DNA of 64,000 nt from Chelonoidis abingdonii (GCF_003597395.2 NC_133773.1:129723452-129787451), one strand, 5' to 3'; positions 11,744-23,853 are shown, counted from the first letter of the stretch. Translations and numbers: made by a program. Notes: generated from the sequence alone by a model not told the origin.

Positions 11744-13039
11744 ATAGACTAATGACTATAGCATCAGTCCCACAGAAAAGCGACAATCCTCAATCTGCTC
11801 TTCCCTCCATGAGAATTATTATTCCCTAGGTGGACAGTCTCCTTTTTCCTTGTAGAAAAAGCTATTTCACTTGTGTTTCTATACAATTACGTTGTTTGCT
11901 AAGTGCGCCATTGTTTGGGTGCTGGCTCTATACCTAGGGGCTTTCCCATTACTTGTGTAGATTATTTCTCCTTCCTTTTGCATGGCCCATTGAACAACAT
12001 ATTGCATCCTCAAGTCATTCCTGCTCAGTTCCACCACCTTGTGGCAGGACCTTTAACTCATGGCGTGATTTAAATGTGTTTTGTGTAACGCTGGGGGAGC
12101 AGTGGGCAGAATTGCAAGGGTGCATATCCCTAAAAGTGTTTTCTAACTCTCCTCTTCCACCCTGAAAACATCTTTTTTTTTTTTTCAGTTATACGTACTG
12201 TGGCTGGGTCTAGACATCCGCAACTCAAAGATCAGAGGACTGAATGTGTGAAGTGCTTAGCGTCTCCTTTAAGCGCTAAACCGGATCTCAGTCCAGTTTT
12301 ACACAGGGATAACACCAATGTCAGTGAAATGACATCAGTGTATGAATTAGGATTAGGACCCTATGTACCTGAGGGAGTGAAGGACATTCAACACTCGGCA
12401 TTGAGCCCTTTACAGAACTTAACCCATAAACATACTGTGGAGCAATGAACACATTCTAAACTAACAGAACTTTCACCCGAAACTAGAATGAAACCCAAAG
12501 CAAACTTCCTCAAGCCCGCAAATATGTTAATTCTTCTGATCAATTATTATTACTAGTTATTCCTTTTTAAATGCTGGCAGTTCTTTTCTCAGCACTGTAG
12601 AGAGCAGAGTATGATACAGCCCTTGACTTAATGCCTTTGGAATTTACGGCCTTACATAAGCGAGCAGCGCTGTTGCTTCAATGGGAACTATTCTCCCATG
12701 GAAAGTGAACACGACTGGTCATTAAGCTTATTTTTTCATGTCTCTGAAAGTTCCGGTTTTGTCTGGGAACAAGAAAAGACATGTTGAAATAATGGACCAC
12801 ACTAAAGGCCCAACTGGAAGTAGGAAATACCAGGAAACTTATGAGAAACTATTCCTAAAATAACTGTCTCCAGGCCTGTCTTGTAGGCACAAGAGGCTCA
12901 GATACTTCAGATCAGATTTAAGTAGCCACGTTTTTGGATACTTATGCAACCTCGAAGCCTCTGGAAGGTCACCTGCTCTTACCAGCCAAGCTTGCCTTTG
13001 CCTACTGCTCAGTTTTTCTTAGCAAAGCCTGCCTGTGAG
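11744..13039. other. Unassigned sequence, no gene recognised
   Basis: Nothing recognisable except a T run near 12172-12185. Confidence 0.4.
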
Positions 13040-13185
13040 CAGTGCTGGCGCAACCCTTTAGGCGCCCTAGGCGGTCGTCTAGCGCACTAACATTTGGGGG
13101 GCGGTGGCCGCCCTGGTCGTTGGCAGTATTTCGGGGGCGGGACCTTCTGCTGCCTACGGCGCCAAAAAAGCTGGTGGCACTCCTG
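13040..13185. mobile_element. Short hAT MITE with perfect 8-bp TSD
   Basis: Begins cagtgctggcgcaacc and ends ggtggcactcctg. The 8 bases cctgtgag occur exactly at 13032-13039 and 13186-13193. The terminal inverted repeats are degenerate, but cag...ctg ends and the 8-bp duplication are hAT features. The interior is CpG-rich (gcgccctaggcggtcgtcta), like other turtle hAT MITEs. The ORF crossing it at 13042-13242 is not a gene. Confidence 0.82.
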
Positions 13186-13193
13186 CCTGTGAG

Positions 13194-14098
13194 GGGTGGT
13201 CAGATGTTTAAATTGACCATTCAACTCTCTTTTCAAATTTAGGAAGGGGACAAGGCTGAGTTTTTATCCCACAGCAATATTTCTAAGTGACAAAATTATT
13301 TCCCCATTTCTTGATGGTATTTATTGCCCCATAATCAGCATTTGAGTGGGGGAAATGGAGGTCATCTTTCAAGTACAAGGTCAGTTAGAAAACTGTTTTG
13401 CCAATTACCTCAGTCAGATCAACGTAATCCGGTGTCAGAACAGGGAAGAATTTGTTGTAACAAGCATTGGCTCAATGAACCCTATGTGGAAAACTTTTTA
13501 TTTGGTTGGAGAGCATCTCTTGTGCATGTGACTTCTTGAAACAAGGTCAGTAAGCCCCATGCGTTGATAGGGGATGAAAAATAGTGAGAGGTCAAGGTCT
13601 GTAAAAGAAATCAATATCTTTAAAGAGAAGACACTTCTTGGAATCAAGAACCCCAGGGCTATGGTATAGGTCAGTTTTCACAAGGTTAGAGCTGCTACCT
13701 AGCATCTGGATTAAGCAGAATTTTTGCTTGTTAAATCTCTTCATCCAGTTGGTTGATATTTTTCTTTCTCCGATGTCAGTGTGCTTGCTAATTCTTTTAG
13801 CAATGTTTGCTCGCAGTGCATCTCTGCTGGGCCTTTGTTTCATTTGGGGGGAAAAGTCAGGCAAACCAGAAAAATATATATGTTTAAAATAAAACAAAAA
13901 CAACACTATTATAGCTTGTTCTGCTAACAATCTAAAATGAGGTTTTAAACAAAATTTTCCCAGATACTAAGCCTTTGAGTGTGGTCTGAGAACCTAAACA
14001 GAACAGAATCCATTAATCAGTATTTATCAAAAGCTTTCACTTTACTGGAGGTCAAACAACAGAAGCAATTGCTTTGTCTCCAACTATCCCAGCCAAGG
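13194..14098. other. Unassigned sequence, no gene recognised
   Basis: The 112-residue minus-strand frame at 13592-13930 and its plus-strand shadow have no recognised domain. Confidence 0.4.
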
Positions 14099-14106
14099 TT
14101 CTGGGG

Positions 14107-14325
14107 CAGTGGTTCTCAAACTTTTGTACTAGTGACCCCTTTCACATAGCAAGCCTCTGAGTGCAACTCCTCTAATAAATTAAAAACACTTTTTAATATA
14201 TTTAACACCATTATAAATGCTGACGGCAAACAGGGTTTGGAGTGGAGGCTGACAGCTCGTGACCCCCCAGGAAATAACCTCGCAACCCCCTAATGGGTCC
14301 TGACCCCCTAGTTTGAGACCCCCAG
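14107..14325. mobile_element. hAT MITE (ttctcaaacttt ends)
   Basis: Left end cagtggttctcaaacttttg, right end ctagtttgagacccccag, inverted. Flanks ttctgggg (14099-14106) and ttctgggt (14326-14333) match at 7 of 8 bases. The interior carries gtgacccc motifs. 219 bp, non-coding. The end type is widespread among vertebrate non-autonomous hATs. Confidence 0.87.
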
Positions 14326-14414
14326 TTCTGGGTGACTCAGCAACTTGCCGAGATGGAGTACCAGAGCGCTCTACGTGCCTTGCCAGTGTGAACATGTTGT
14401 GAGTTAGAGTGCAC

Positions 14415-14670
14415 TGAGTGCATCTACACTGCAGCTGGAAGTGAGCCTTTCAGCCCACAGACTCACACCAGCAGGTCTTGAGGTAGCACTCTAAAAATAG
14501 CAGCGATGTTGTGGCCCTGGCAGAGACTAGGGCTAACCACCCAAGCTCAGACTCGGGAATCAGGTGGGCATGAGAACCTAAGCAGCAATGTCCACACTGC
14601 TATTAACAAGCGTCAACTTGAACCCTACTAAGGAGAGTGTCTACATGCCAGCTGCAGTGTAGACATACCC
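14415..14670. mobile_element. Palindromic MITE (ctgggaatcacacc family), copy 2
   Basis: Left end gagtgcatctacactgcagc and right end gctgcagtgtagacataccc are inverted. The interior carries gcactctaaaaatagcagcg and a weak inverted copy tccacactgctatt. About 256 bp without ORF. Confidence 0.8.
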
Positions 14671-14952
14671 TAGATGGCCTATATTATACAGGGAGGTCAA
14701 GACTAGATGCTCAGAATGGTCTCTTGGAGCCTTAGAACCTAAGAATTTGTTTTTCTATTTAATTTCATAAGAACCAATTTGTAATTTTGAGTGAAATGTG
14801 AGGATATTCTTGTATCTAAACTGGTCCGATGACTGCTAGTGCAAACATCACTGGCTTGATTTTTAATGGGAACTGTAGCTGCTCTGAAAAACAGAGCCAC
14901 CTGCCATTTACCACTTCAAATAGCACTAAGTTCTTTCCAGTACGCAGACAAT

Positions 14953-15250
14953 CAGTGGCGGATTAGCCGCCAGGTCAATAGAGCCTGTCCCCAGGGACCC
15001 CAGTCAATTGGGGGTCCCTGGAAAAACGGGAAACCCTGCACCCCAACCCTGGTCTTCAGCTCTGCTCACACTGGGTGGGAGAAGAGGGCTCTCTCATTCC
15101 CATGCTGCAATGCCCCTACTCTCCTCCCCCGGCATGTTGGCTGATGGGGAGCAGACAGAGCAGCTGTGCTCTGGGTCCTACTTCAGCAGCTGGATGCCAC
15201 TTTTAGGTCATAGTGCCCACCTTCTTCCTCTACAACTGAGAGTGCAGGGG
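14953..15250 (+). mobile_element. hAT-like MITE fragment (cagtggcggattagcc end)
   Basis: Only the left end is convincing: cagtggcggattagcc, an end I know from turtle hAT MITEs, followed by a self-complementary cagggaccccagtcaa / ttgggggtccctgg. The right end is not found before the next element at 15270. The right boundary is a guess. Confidence 0.5.
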
Positions 15251-15269
15251 TCAGATCAAGGGAAGTGGG

Positions 15270-15647
15270 AAGAGGTGAAAGTAAGCTGGTCCGGGCCAAT
15301 ACAGCATACCAGTAAGAGCCGGTAAACAGCTGACTGCAGCGGCCAGAGCCCCTGGCCCTTTAAATTGCCACCAGAGCCCTGGGGCTCCCAGCTGTTGCCA
15401 CTACCATGGGTTTCCAGCAGTGATTTAAAGGGCCAAGGGCTCCCAGCTGTCACTACCACAGCTGGAGACCTGGGCCCTTTAAGTTGCTGCTGCACCACAC
15501 TGAAGGGCTGGCTGGGGGAGTCTGGCCCCAGCCCCGCCCCTTCTGCCTGAGGCCACGCCCCTTCTGGTTGAGCCACCCTCCCCCCACCTTTCTCAGGACC
15601 TCGGCTGCCCTGAGTACCGGTAAGTCCCTTAAGTTACTTTCACCCTG
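15270..15647. mobile_element. hAT MITE with perfect 8-bp TSD
   Basis: Left end aagaggtgaaagtaagctgg, right end aagttactttcaccctg, inverted. The 8 bases gaagtggg flank both sides exactly (15262-15269, 15648-15655). The interior carries repeated ccctttaaattgcc / gatttaaagggcc units that are inverted relative to each other. 378 bp. Short frames here on both strands are by-products of GC content. Confidence 0.88.
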
Positions 15648-15655
15648 GAAGTGGG

Positions 15656-18270
15656 GTGAGGAGAAGAGAATGGGAGAGGACGGGGGAAAGGATGAGGAAA
15701 AGAAAGAGATACAGGAATGGAGAAGAAGGAGCCCAGCTTGTAGCATTCCCTGGGCAACTGCATCAGAGCAGTGCCAGCACTTCAGCTAGTGTTTGCCAGT
15801 AGCAGCTGGGACTCTGCTGGGGATCCTCCATTACACCATCCTGCCCCTCCCAACAGCCCAGGTACCACTGTAGGCAGTGGGAGAGACAGACAGTGAACCA
15901 AGTGGTTTGGCTTTAGCGCACACGTGTGCATGGGTGTGCTTTGTCCTTTCAAATATAGCACTCACTATGGCTTTTGCAAGATTTCATAAGCAAAAATTGC
16001 AGGGTTTCACTTGCGTTTACAGGCACCTGTTGGACTAGAAGATTTACAGCCAAGGGTATAGAACAAGAGAGTTTATTTAAGGATTTTAGAGACACTGTGT
16101 TCTTGGTACCTTCTCTTGTAGTCAGGAATAAACCAAGGAGCCATAGGCATCAAACTATACACATTTCAATGACAGAGATAAGAAAACATCTGCTGCTTAG
16201 CCTATAGGTGGTAAGCACAGTGCTAAGGAGCTAATTGATACCTTCTTGAGACCAGAGTTCAAATACAGGCACAGGGAATGTGGGGAAGTGCTCTCACTCT
16301 TGTACTGCACATCACACAACATGATTGGCAACCTATGGACAGGAAAGAACTGGGGCTCACATGAGAAGACAGATAATAAAGTCTTAAGCTCGGGGACATA
16401 AAATGTTTTCCTCTAGACAGCACATGAGGTTCATCCAAATATTAGAACCAAATCTCCAAGACTTTTGAGGTTCAATTGTCAACTGGTACTAAGATAATAA
16501 AGCAAACAGATGTTTGATGTAAAGACACAGCTGACCAGGTTACTGCTATCAGAACACCTGAAGACTTCATTGACCTTAGAAGATTGCATTAATATTATAA
16601 GTGGATTTATTTGGCTGCAGTACAGTTTCTCGTGTGGTGGGAGTGACATTTTTTCTGAGAAAATGAATTTGGGCTCTAAGAATTTGTGGTAACAATCTCT
16701 ATGCACAAAAACATATTAAACACAAACTGTCCCATAAAGAATTTGCTATGAAGTATTTCTTGCTTTGACATGAGGTAATAGGGATGGGGGCTTTTAGAAC
16801 TTCAAAAAAGCTGAACTAATTCAGAAAAATATTCTCTTTTCAAAGTCTTCCATGTTGCAAAAACTACGTTAGTCTAAGAAAAGCAGAAGGGCAGTGAAAG
16901 GTGTCCCCAGCCCACCATGCTGTTCCGTAAGGAGGGAAGCTTCCATCCTCAGTCAGAAAGTACAATAAAATAATGCTAGTTGCATATTCAGGTCCAAGAT
17001 TCTCTTGGCAAAGGATGCAAGGGGAGGAAAGCCAAGGAGCCCTTTGCCAACTACCAGATTATCAGTGCAGCTCTGCTCTGGGGCCTGTTTCAGGCCCAGC
17101 CTGGGGGCCTCTGTCTATGGTCTCTAGGGGACAACATGCCAGTTGATATGCAGATGCATTCCCCACTCCTTCTTGCCACTCTTATGCACAGATGGCATAG
17201 GAACAGGTTTTTCAGCAGAGAGCTCTGGCATGACCCTATGCCACTTGGAGACATGGAAGAACAGTGGATGTGCCATAGACTTGTTGCATTATGCCAGCTG
17301 AGATGCCTCCTTACTCATTCCTTTCCCCTCCTTCCCCCTTCCCCCCCAACTCTTTGCTGATGAGTTAGAACCATATTTGGCGGGGTGGGGGGAGAAGAGA
17401 AGTGGGAACATTGTTCAACTTTGGTGTTGGGGACAGGACAGCTGCAGTACATAGCACCCCTTACTCACAAGCTAGTAGATTTGTAGTGAGTAACAATGGA
17501 GCTTCATATTTGAATGATTAATTGCTTAAACTGCAATAAAAAAAAAACACTTTAAAATGCTGATAATAGTGACCAGTCACTGAGAATTTTGCACTGATTT
17601 AGTTCAATCAGGCTCTTCTCTACAAACTGTTTATGAGAGAGGTGGGAAGCCAAGGGTCATCATATTCTTGCAGTCATGGAAAAGTATAGTGTCTTGAAAA
17701 CAATCACACAGTGTAGCCTTTGGCTTCAGCAAATATCCCAAGACACCAAACACACTATCATCAACTTGCCTTTTCATACTTTGGAAAAAGGCTTGTTTTT
17801 CCTTCTTGAAAAAAGGAGTCCTGACCTGTCATTAGTTCCTGCCCCTAAAACATATCAATTCGCAGACAGTAAAAGTGATATTTTCATTCTAAATTCTGTG
17901 GGAAAAATACAGAGTAGCCTTTCTATCAAGGAAATAACCTAACAAGACCACAGTGATTACAACAATTGGCTGGAACATATCAGAAAAATGCAATCCTTGC
18001 TCCAAAGCAAAGCAAGAAAATTCCAAACAACATGTTTATATGCAGCTTATCATAAAAAAGCTGCTTTCTTGGTTCTTCAAAACTGGATCCTTGAGTGCTG
18101 TTGACAGAATATGTCCTCAATACAATAAACCACATATTTATAATGTTAAAGATCTATGTGCAGTTCTTCAGTTCCTTTAAACCATTTGATCAGTTTACCC
18201 AGCAGCAACTTTCCCCTCCCCCACCCCCAAATAAAAGACACCCTGAAGGCAGGTCAAAATTCTACCCTCA
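15656..18270. other. Unassigned sequence, no gene recognised
   Basis: 2.6 kb with small frames but no domain. The 126-residue frame at 16980-17360 (+) has no recognised homology. An A run near 17538-17547 and C runs near 17340 are simple sequence. Confidence 0.4.
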
Positions 18271-18807
18271 GGGCTTGTCTACATTATAATATTAAGTCAA
18301 CCTTATCTAATTCAACCTCAACCCTCCAAATTAATTAAGTTGACTGAGCATGGTGTGGCTATGCACGTTGTCTCGATGGTGTGCATTCGCAGTAGCAGCG
18401 TCTGCATTGATGCACAAAGCAGTGCATCGTGGGTAGCTATACCAAAGTGCAACTTGCCGCACTGTGTTTCAGGCAGTGCCTCATGGGACCAAAACATTGT
18501 TGCAGGGGAGAATGAGAACATTGTGTCACATGATGCACTGTGCTCCCTCCCGCATATCAACAGCAAACAACCCAGTGGTTTTCGCATCTTAAAACCACAG
18601 TGTGTACACCATAACCCTGGAATCGTGGAGCCTGCTCATCTGCGCACTCTTGCTGTGAGCATCTCAAACATCCTGTGCTGTCTCCTGCAGTATTTCCAGA
18701 GCCGAAGTAGGGTCTGCCGCGTGGAACATAGCAATGTCCTGCAAGCAGCCCTGCTGCGAGCCATTGAAAAAAATAAAATAAAATTCACAATTGCTGATGG
18801 CAGTCAT

Positions 18808-19712
18808 GGAGCAGCTGCACTCTGTTGAGCACCATTTCTGGTCCTGTGAAACAAGCACTGACTGATGGGACTGTATTGTTTTGCATGTATGGGATGATGA
18901 GCGGTGGCTGCAGAACTTTTGAAAGTGGAAGGCCACCTTCCAGGAACTTTGTGCAGCTTTCCCCTGCCCTGCAGTTCAACACCACAAAAATGAGAGCTGC
19001 TTTGACAGTGGAGAAGCAATTGCCACTCGCTATTTGGAAGCTTGCAATGCCAGTCAGTGGGGAATCAATTTGGAGTAGGTATATCAACTGTGGGAGCTGC
19101 TGTGCTCCAAGTGTGCAGGGTCATTAATAGACTTCTGCTACAAAGGGCAGTGAGTCTGAGAAAGGTGCAGGACATAGGGGATGGTATTGCTGCAAGAGGG
19201 TTCCCTAACTATGATGGGGCGATAGATGGCACGCATATTCGCATCTTGGCACCAAACCATCTTGCCAAAGAGTAATAAACTGAAAGGGATACTTTTAATG
19301 ATGTTGCAAGTGCTGTTGGATCACAGGGGACATTTCACTGACATCAGCGTATGATGGTTGGGAAAGGTTCATGTCACATATCTTTAGGAACTTGGGTCTG
19401 TTCAAAGAGCTGCATTCTGGGAATTTCTTTCCAGACCACAAAATGAACATTATAGGCATCTCAATGTCATCAGTTATCCTGGGGGACCCAGCCTACCCCT
19501 TGCTCTCATAGCTCACGAAGCCATACACCGGCCATCTGGACAGCAGTAAGGAACGGCTCAACTATAGACTCAGCAAGTGCAGAATGGTAGTTGAATGTGC
19601 CTTTGGTCATTTGAAAGGGCACTGGAGTAGTCTACTAACAAGCTTGGACCTTAGTGAAGAGAACATCCCCATAGTTATAGCGGCCTGCTGTGTGCTCCAT
19701 AATATCTGAAAA
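18808..19712 (+). pseudogene. Harbinger (HARBI1-like, DDE_Tnp_4) transposase, broken
   Basis: A DDE endonuclease relic that once cut and joined Harbinger ends. In order on + I see an N-terminal block ending MRAALTVEKQLPLAIWKLA (near 18991-19050). After a frame change comes SVGNQFGVGISTVGAAVLQV (helix-turn-helix-like), then GFPNYDGAIDGTHIRILAP with the first acidic residue. After two in-frame stops come LLDHRGHFTDIS, GDPAYPLLS, and VVECAFGHLKG, the segments expected to carry the second and third acidic residues. Only the first block survives as a 77-codon frame (19042-19275). Stops and frame changes occur at about 18863, 18920, 19045, 19273 and 19346 onward. Its overall order matches family members of 300-400 residues. 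Homology is from memory of HARBI1-like proteins. Confidence 0.85.
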
Positions 19713-20039
19713 AAATGAGGGAAATTTTCCGCAGGGGTGAGCACATGGCAGCCATTTTTGAGCAGCTAGACACCAGTGCAATAAGAAGAGCACAACAAGG
19801 GTGCTGCAGATGTGGGAGGTTTTGAAAAGCTGTTCCAATAATGAGTCACAGTAATGTGAGCTGTGTGTGTGCATGGTGCTTTCCCAAACCTTCACCTGGC
19901 TTGTATCACTGTCTCTGTAAACCCAACCCCCGCCCATGCCCACTACTACTACTCAATAAAGAACATTTATTTCTCGAATCCATTTACTTTAACATACATA
20001 AGTAGAGAGGGAGAACAGAAAAAAAAAGGGGGGGTAACC

Positions 20040-20480
20040 TTGGGCAAACAGGGGTTGTAAAGTTGGAACGGGAGAAACATTTTCAGCTGTGTAACATAAC
20101 ACCACATTCCGGACCTTCAAAGGACTGAATGGGCATCTTCTTTTCCTCGTATCCTTCCCCTGAACAAAGTGAAAGGGATAAAGGACTTTTCGCCTATGCC
20201 TCATGGAATGCTTCGGGGAGGGTGATTCTGCACCAGGCACTGCTGACTGGCCGTCCACCAGGGTCTGCAGAGGGACTCTCTTCTCCTGCTTCTGTTCCTG
20301 CAGTTCAGCCAGACGCCTCAATGTGTCTGCTTTGTCTCTCATAATCTGAAGCATCTCATCCTGCGCTGCACGCTCTTGCTCACTGAAAGCTTTCCTGTTC
20401 TCCATGACCATGTTTAACTTCACAAACAGTGCAGTCCTCCATGCTCTCAGCTCTATGTCAGCTGTCCTGGAGGTGTTCAT
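20040..20480 (-). pseudogene. Harbinger Myb-like ORF, C-terminal part
   Basis: A 163-codon frame opens at 20480 on the minus strand. Residues about 1-75 are charged and look coiled-coil (NTSRTADIELRAW..., SEQERAAQDEMLQIMRD, RLAELQEQKQEKRV). The C-terminal part is basic and proline-poor. In Harbinger elements the second ORF pairs an N-terminal Myb/SANT domain with such a helical tail. Here the N-terminal part lies 3 kb away at 23430-23853, separated by later insertions. The ATG at 20480 is probably internal to the former ORF. Its role would have been nuclear import and DNA targeting of the transposase (family knowledge). Confidence 0.6.
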
Positions 20481-20679
20481 TATCTCAGTGAACTTTTCCT
20501 TCTAATCAGTGAAAGGATGCTTTCAGGTGTTGATGAGATGCCAAAGGAAACTTTTCCAGGTGCCAGTCATGGGAAGAATAAAGGGGCCATTATACATGAA
20601 TAAAATGTTTCCCTAGCAAGGCTGTTTGCATAAAAAACCCACCCTTATTACACTAGGTGCAAGCCAGCCTCATGGTAAG

Positions 20680-22566
20680 GCCAGCCCTAACTGAGGCAGC
20701 TGCCTCAGGTGCCAGACTGTGGAGGGGCACCACTAGGATCCAGAGTGTAGAAAGTTGTGTCTGCTGCAGGTGCATATGTATTCTCTCTGCTCTAGATGCA
20801 CAGAGATGGGGGAGTGCTGTGCTGGAGGAAGGAGGGCACAAAAGACATAAGAAGGCAGGCAGGCGAAAAAGTGAGAGAACAACAGACAGCAGCAGGAGAG
20901 GAGGAGCCTCTTATGTACCTCTCTAGCACCCCCAGGAGCCTGGACTGATTAACACCAGCTTCTCAGGGACCTTCCTGTTTCCTGCTGCTTCCCTGAACCC
21001 ACTTGAGGAGAACAGGCAGTCAACTGAAGTAGCAGGAGCCACTTAGACCCTTAAGACGCTGATATCTTCCCTCACTCAGGCCCTGCTATCAGCCTGAGTA
21101 TTTGACCCCTTCAACTGAGTGTTGAGAGCCACTATAGCTGGCACAGAACAGTCATCATGAGTGAAAGAAGAAAACGCCCCTCTGGGGCAACACTGAGAAA
21201 CAAAAGCAAGCAAAGGAAACTTTTCTACTGAAGGAGCTTCCCTGAGATACATAGACACATGTTCACAGTGAGCTTTCTGGCTCCAGTGAGGATGTGAGTG
21301 GGAGGAGATGCCTGATCTTCCAGTTAGAGTGCAGGTGACCTGGCAGCTACTTCAGCATCCATATCTCCATCTCAGGTGGATGTAACCATGCACGTTCCTG
21401 AAGAAAGGTGTAGATCAAAGAAGAGTGTGGTTGAAGTGCAAGAAACAGCTGCTGTTGCTGAGTTTAGTTCCTTAAGTACTGCATGGGCCACAGCAAGTGA
21501 AAAACTCCATGCTTCCCAAAGACAATGAAAATAGAAGTTTCCATTCAACACATTACTGGCGTCAAATCCTCAGTGGTGACAAAATGGAGAGGCCAGGGCT
21601 TATGTACTCAAAAACCCAGAATGCTGCATACTATCTTTGTTGCAAACTCTTCCAGTCTAATGTTCTAGCCACATGGGTTCTACAGGAACAAAGGACTGGA
21701 AAAATCTGCTAGAAATCTGGCATGCCATGAGATGGCAGCAAATCACCAGAGAGCATTCCATAGGTGGAAAGAACTTGAGAGGAGACTAAGGTTAAAGGTC
21801 ACCATAGATGATCAGCATCAAGAGAAGATTGCATCAGAGTCTCTTTACTGGCAAAATGTTCTGAAAAAAGACTTATTGCCATCATGAGAATGCTTGCTAC
21901 CCAAAATGTAGCACTGCGTGGCACTTCAGATCAGCTGTATGTGCCAAACAGTGGAAACTTCCTTAAAACTGTAGAGCTCATGGCGGAGTTTGATGCTGTA
22001 CTCCAGGAGCATCTAAGAAGAGTCACCATCCAAGAAATGTACACACACCACTATCTTGAAAAGAATTCAAAATGAGATCACACAGTTACTGGCAACAAAA
22101 GGCAAACAGAAGGGTGTGGCAGATCTGAAGATAGCAAGATATTACTCTGTTATTCTTGACTGCACACCTGACATCAGCCATATGGAACAAATGGCTTTAA
22201 TGGTGTGTTTTGCAACAACAGAACCTAGTGAAAATATCCCTACAATGGTGGCTGTCAGAGCATTTTCTAGAATGTATTGATATTGATGATGCTACAGGAG
22301 CTGATTGACAAATGTGCTTCTTAAAATGCTGGAAGATATGGGAATTGCAATAGCTGACATGAGAGGTCAGGGCTACGATAATGGTGCCAACATGAGAGGA
22401 AAGAACAGAGAATTGCAGACACAGATCCGAGAGCTTTTTTTGTCCCATGCAGTTCTCATTCATTGAACTTGGTGGGCAGTGATGCAGCATCAGCTTCTAG
22501 TGAGCCCCCCCCCGGCTTGCTACCTCAAGCACGCGATTGGCGTGCTGGGGCCTGGAGTCGCCCCTG
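20680..22566 (+). mobile_element. hAT transposon remnant (DUF4371/ZMYM1-like type), 3' truncated
   Basis: It begins near ggccagccctaactgaggca (a hAT-like end with the leading bases eroded), has a leader of about 480 bp, and then a broken transposase (21158-22499). The right border is gcctggagtcgcccctg, the reverse of a different turtle hAT end (caggggcgactccaggc). It may therefore be a fusion of two hATs or an element whose right end was swapped. No 8-bp target duplication is found. It sits inside the Harbinger element. Confidence 0.55.
21158..22499 (+). pseudogene. hAT transposase of the ZMYM1-like/DUF4371 family, broken
   Basis: The start ATG at 21158 gives MSERRKRPSGATLRNKSKQ, a basic head like family members, then a stop. 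Later frames give a TTF-type zinc-finger-like region (21500-21700, PKDNENRSFHSTHYW ... YYLCCKLFQSNVLAT), then NVALRGTSDQLYVPNSGNFL and MAEFDAVLQEHLRRV (21884-22075). DUF4371 blocks follow: YYSVILDCTPDISHMEQMAL (about 22140-22200) and, in another frame, DMRGQGYDNGANMRGK (near 22355-22405). The RNase-H-like first aspartate (ILDCTPD) is visible. The C-terminal hAT dimerisation region and the last acidic residue are absent, because the sequence switches at about 22500 to hAT-end DNA. At least four frame changes or stops are present. Confidence 0.85.
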
Positions 22567-22720
22567 GCGATCCGGAATGCATGTGTGTTTGTGTGTGTGT
22601 GGGGTGATGCTACATGCCCTTTTTCCCGTGTAAGAGCACTTTTAATATGCAAACTTCCCCTGTTCCCCTAAGCAAGTCCTATGTGAAATCAAGTCTTCTG
22701 AGGGTAACAGAGGTGGATAA

Positions 22721-22886
22721 GGCAGCAAGAATCTGGTGGCAACCTTACAGACTAACAGAAGTTTTGGAGCGTGAGCTTCGTGGTGAATACCCACTTCGTT
22801 CAGACACAGTGGGTATTCACCCACGAAAGCTCACGCTCCAAAACTTCTGTTAGTCTATAAGGTGCCACAGGATCTCTGCTGCTTTA
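22721..22886. mobile_element. Two Penelope-like 3' ends in inverted orientation
   Basis: The forward arm (22721-22803) contains cttacagactaacagaagtt, ttggagcgtgagcttcgtgg and tgaatacccacttcgttcag. The reverse arm (22808-22886) contains gtgggtattcacccacgaaa, gctcacgctccaaaacttct and gttagtctataaggtgccac. Both are the same terminal sequence that ends the PLE at 57531-57982. They are head to head with only a few bases between. This produces an almost perfect 160-bp hairpin. PLE insertions are known to carry inverted or tandem terminal pieces. Confidence 0.8.
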
Positions 22887-23429
22887 ACAGCTCCAGACTA
22901 CACGCTATCCTCTGATACGTGAACAGAGGTGAAAGGAAGGAGATGCCGCAACAATCTGGGTAAAGACCTGGTCCTTAAATGCTGTATAACCGCAATGATG
23001 CCAAGCAACAATTAAATTCAGGAAGTTGCGGGGAAAGTGTCCTACCATGATGAAAAAAGTAAGACTGCCCTGCCCAGAAACCTTCTGCGAAGGATTGCAG
23101 AGTACCTCCATGAAAGTTTCCTAGAGATAGATAGCCTGGGAATCCTTCATGGATATCCCAGCCCACATAAACAGTCTTTTCTGGGGGTCACCCTCTCCGT
23201 AGCTGGAGTAGCCTCTTATAAGCAGAGAGCCACAGCACCTTGCTTTTTCTTACAGTAAACATGCAATACCACCAAATATGTGCTCCCGCTAAAGCTTAAC
23301 TGGATTTTGATTGTAACTGTATACTCTCTAGAGGTGCCTTCCATGGCATCATGGTCAGGCATTGTGATGTCCTGCGACCCACGGGGCTCCAGGGTTAAAA
23401 AAATACTTCCTGGGGAGAATGGATCCACC

Positions 23430-23853
23430 ACTCACCTGTCTTCCATTCTGCTGCTTCTCTTCCTCATCCACCATATCATTCTCCTTGTTCTCCCTAGAGT
23501 CACAGACCTGTGAGGTGTCCACGTTGTTTGTGGGGATGCTGGTAGGGTCACCCCTGAGAATTGCATGCAGCTTGTAGTAGAATCAGCATGTTTGGGGTTC
23601 AGCACCAGAATGACTGTTTGCCTCCCTGGCATTCTGGTACACTTGGTGAAGTTTTTATTTTCTCACGGTACTGCTGTGTGTCCCTCATGTAGCCCTTCTC
23701 CCCCATTCTACAAGCAATCTTTCCATAGGTGTCAGCGTTTCTTCTGCTGGATTGAGGCTCTGCCTGCACAGACTCTTCTCCCCACACAGGGATGAGATCC
23801 ACCACCTCCTGTGCAGACCAGGCTGGAGTGTGTTTGGGACATGTAGGCTCCAT
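23430..23853 (-). pseudogene. Harbinger Myb/SANT-like DNA-binding ORF, N-terminal part
   Basis: Opens with ATG at 23853 on minus. The first 60 or so residues contain TPAWSAQEVVDLIPVWGEES, then VQAEPQSSRRNADTYGKIAC and MGEKGYMRDTQQYREKIK. The spaced tryptophans and the RNA.TY.KIA..M.E.GY.R...Q...KIK pattern are those of Myb/SANT-like domains (MSANTD type). The frame closes at 23599. The acidic linker continues in another frame to about 23430. It encodes the DNA-binding accessory protein of Harbinger elements (family knowledge). The rest of the ORF is separated from this block by the nested insertions. Confidence 0.8.

Noticed and set aside
18340..18828. 162-residue open frame
   Set aside because: Lies in the Harbinger leader; no similarity to transposase in that frame. 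The recognisable transposase is in other frames from 18808.
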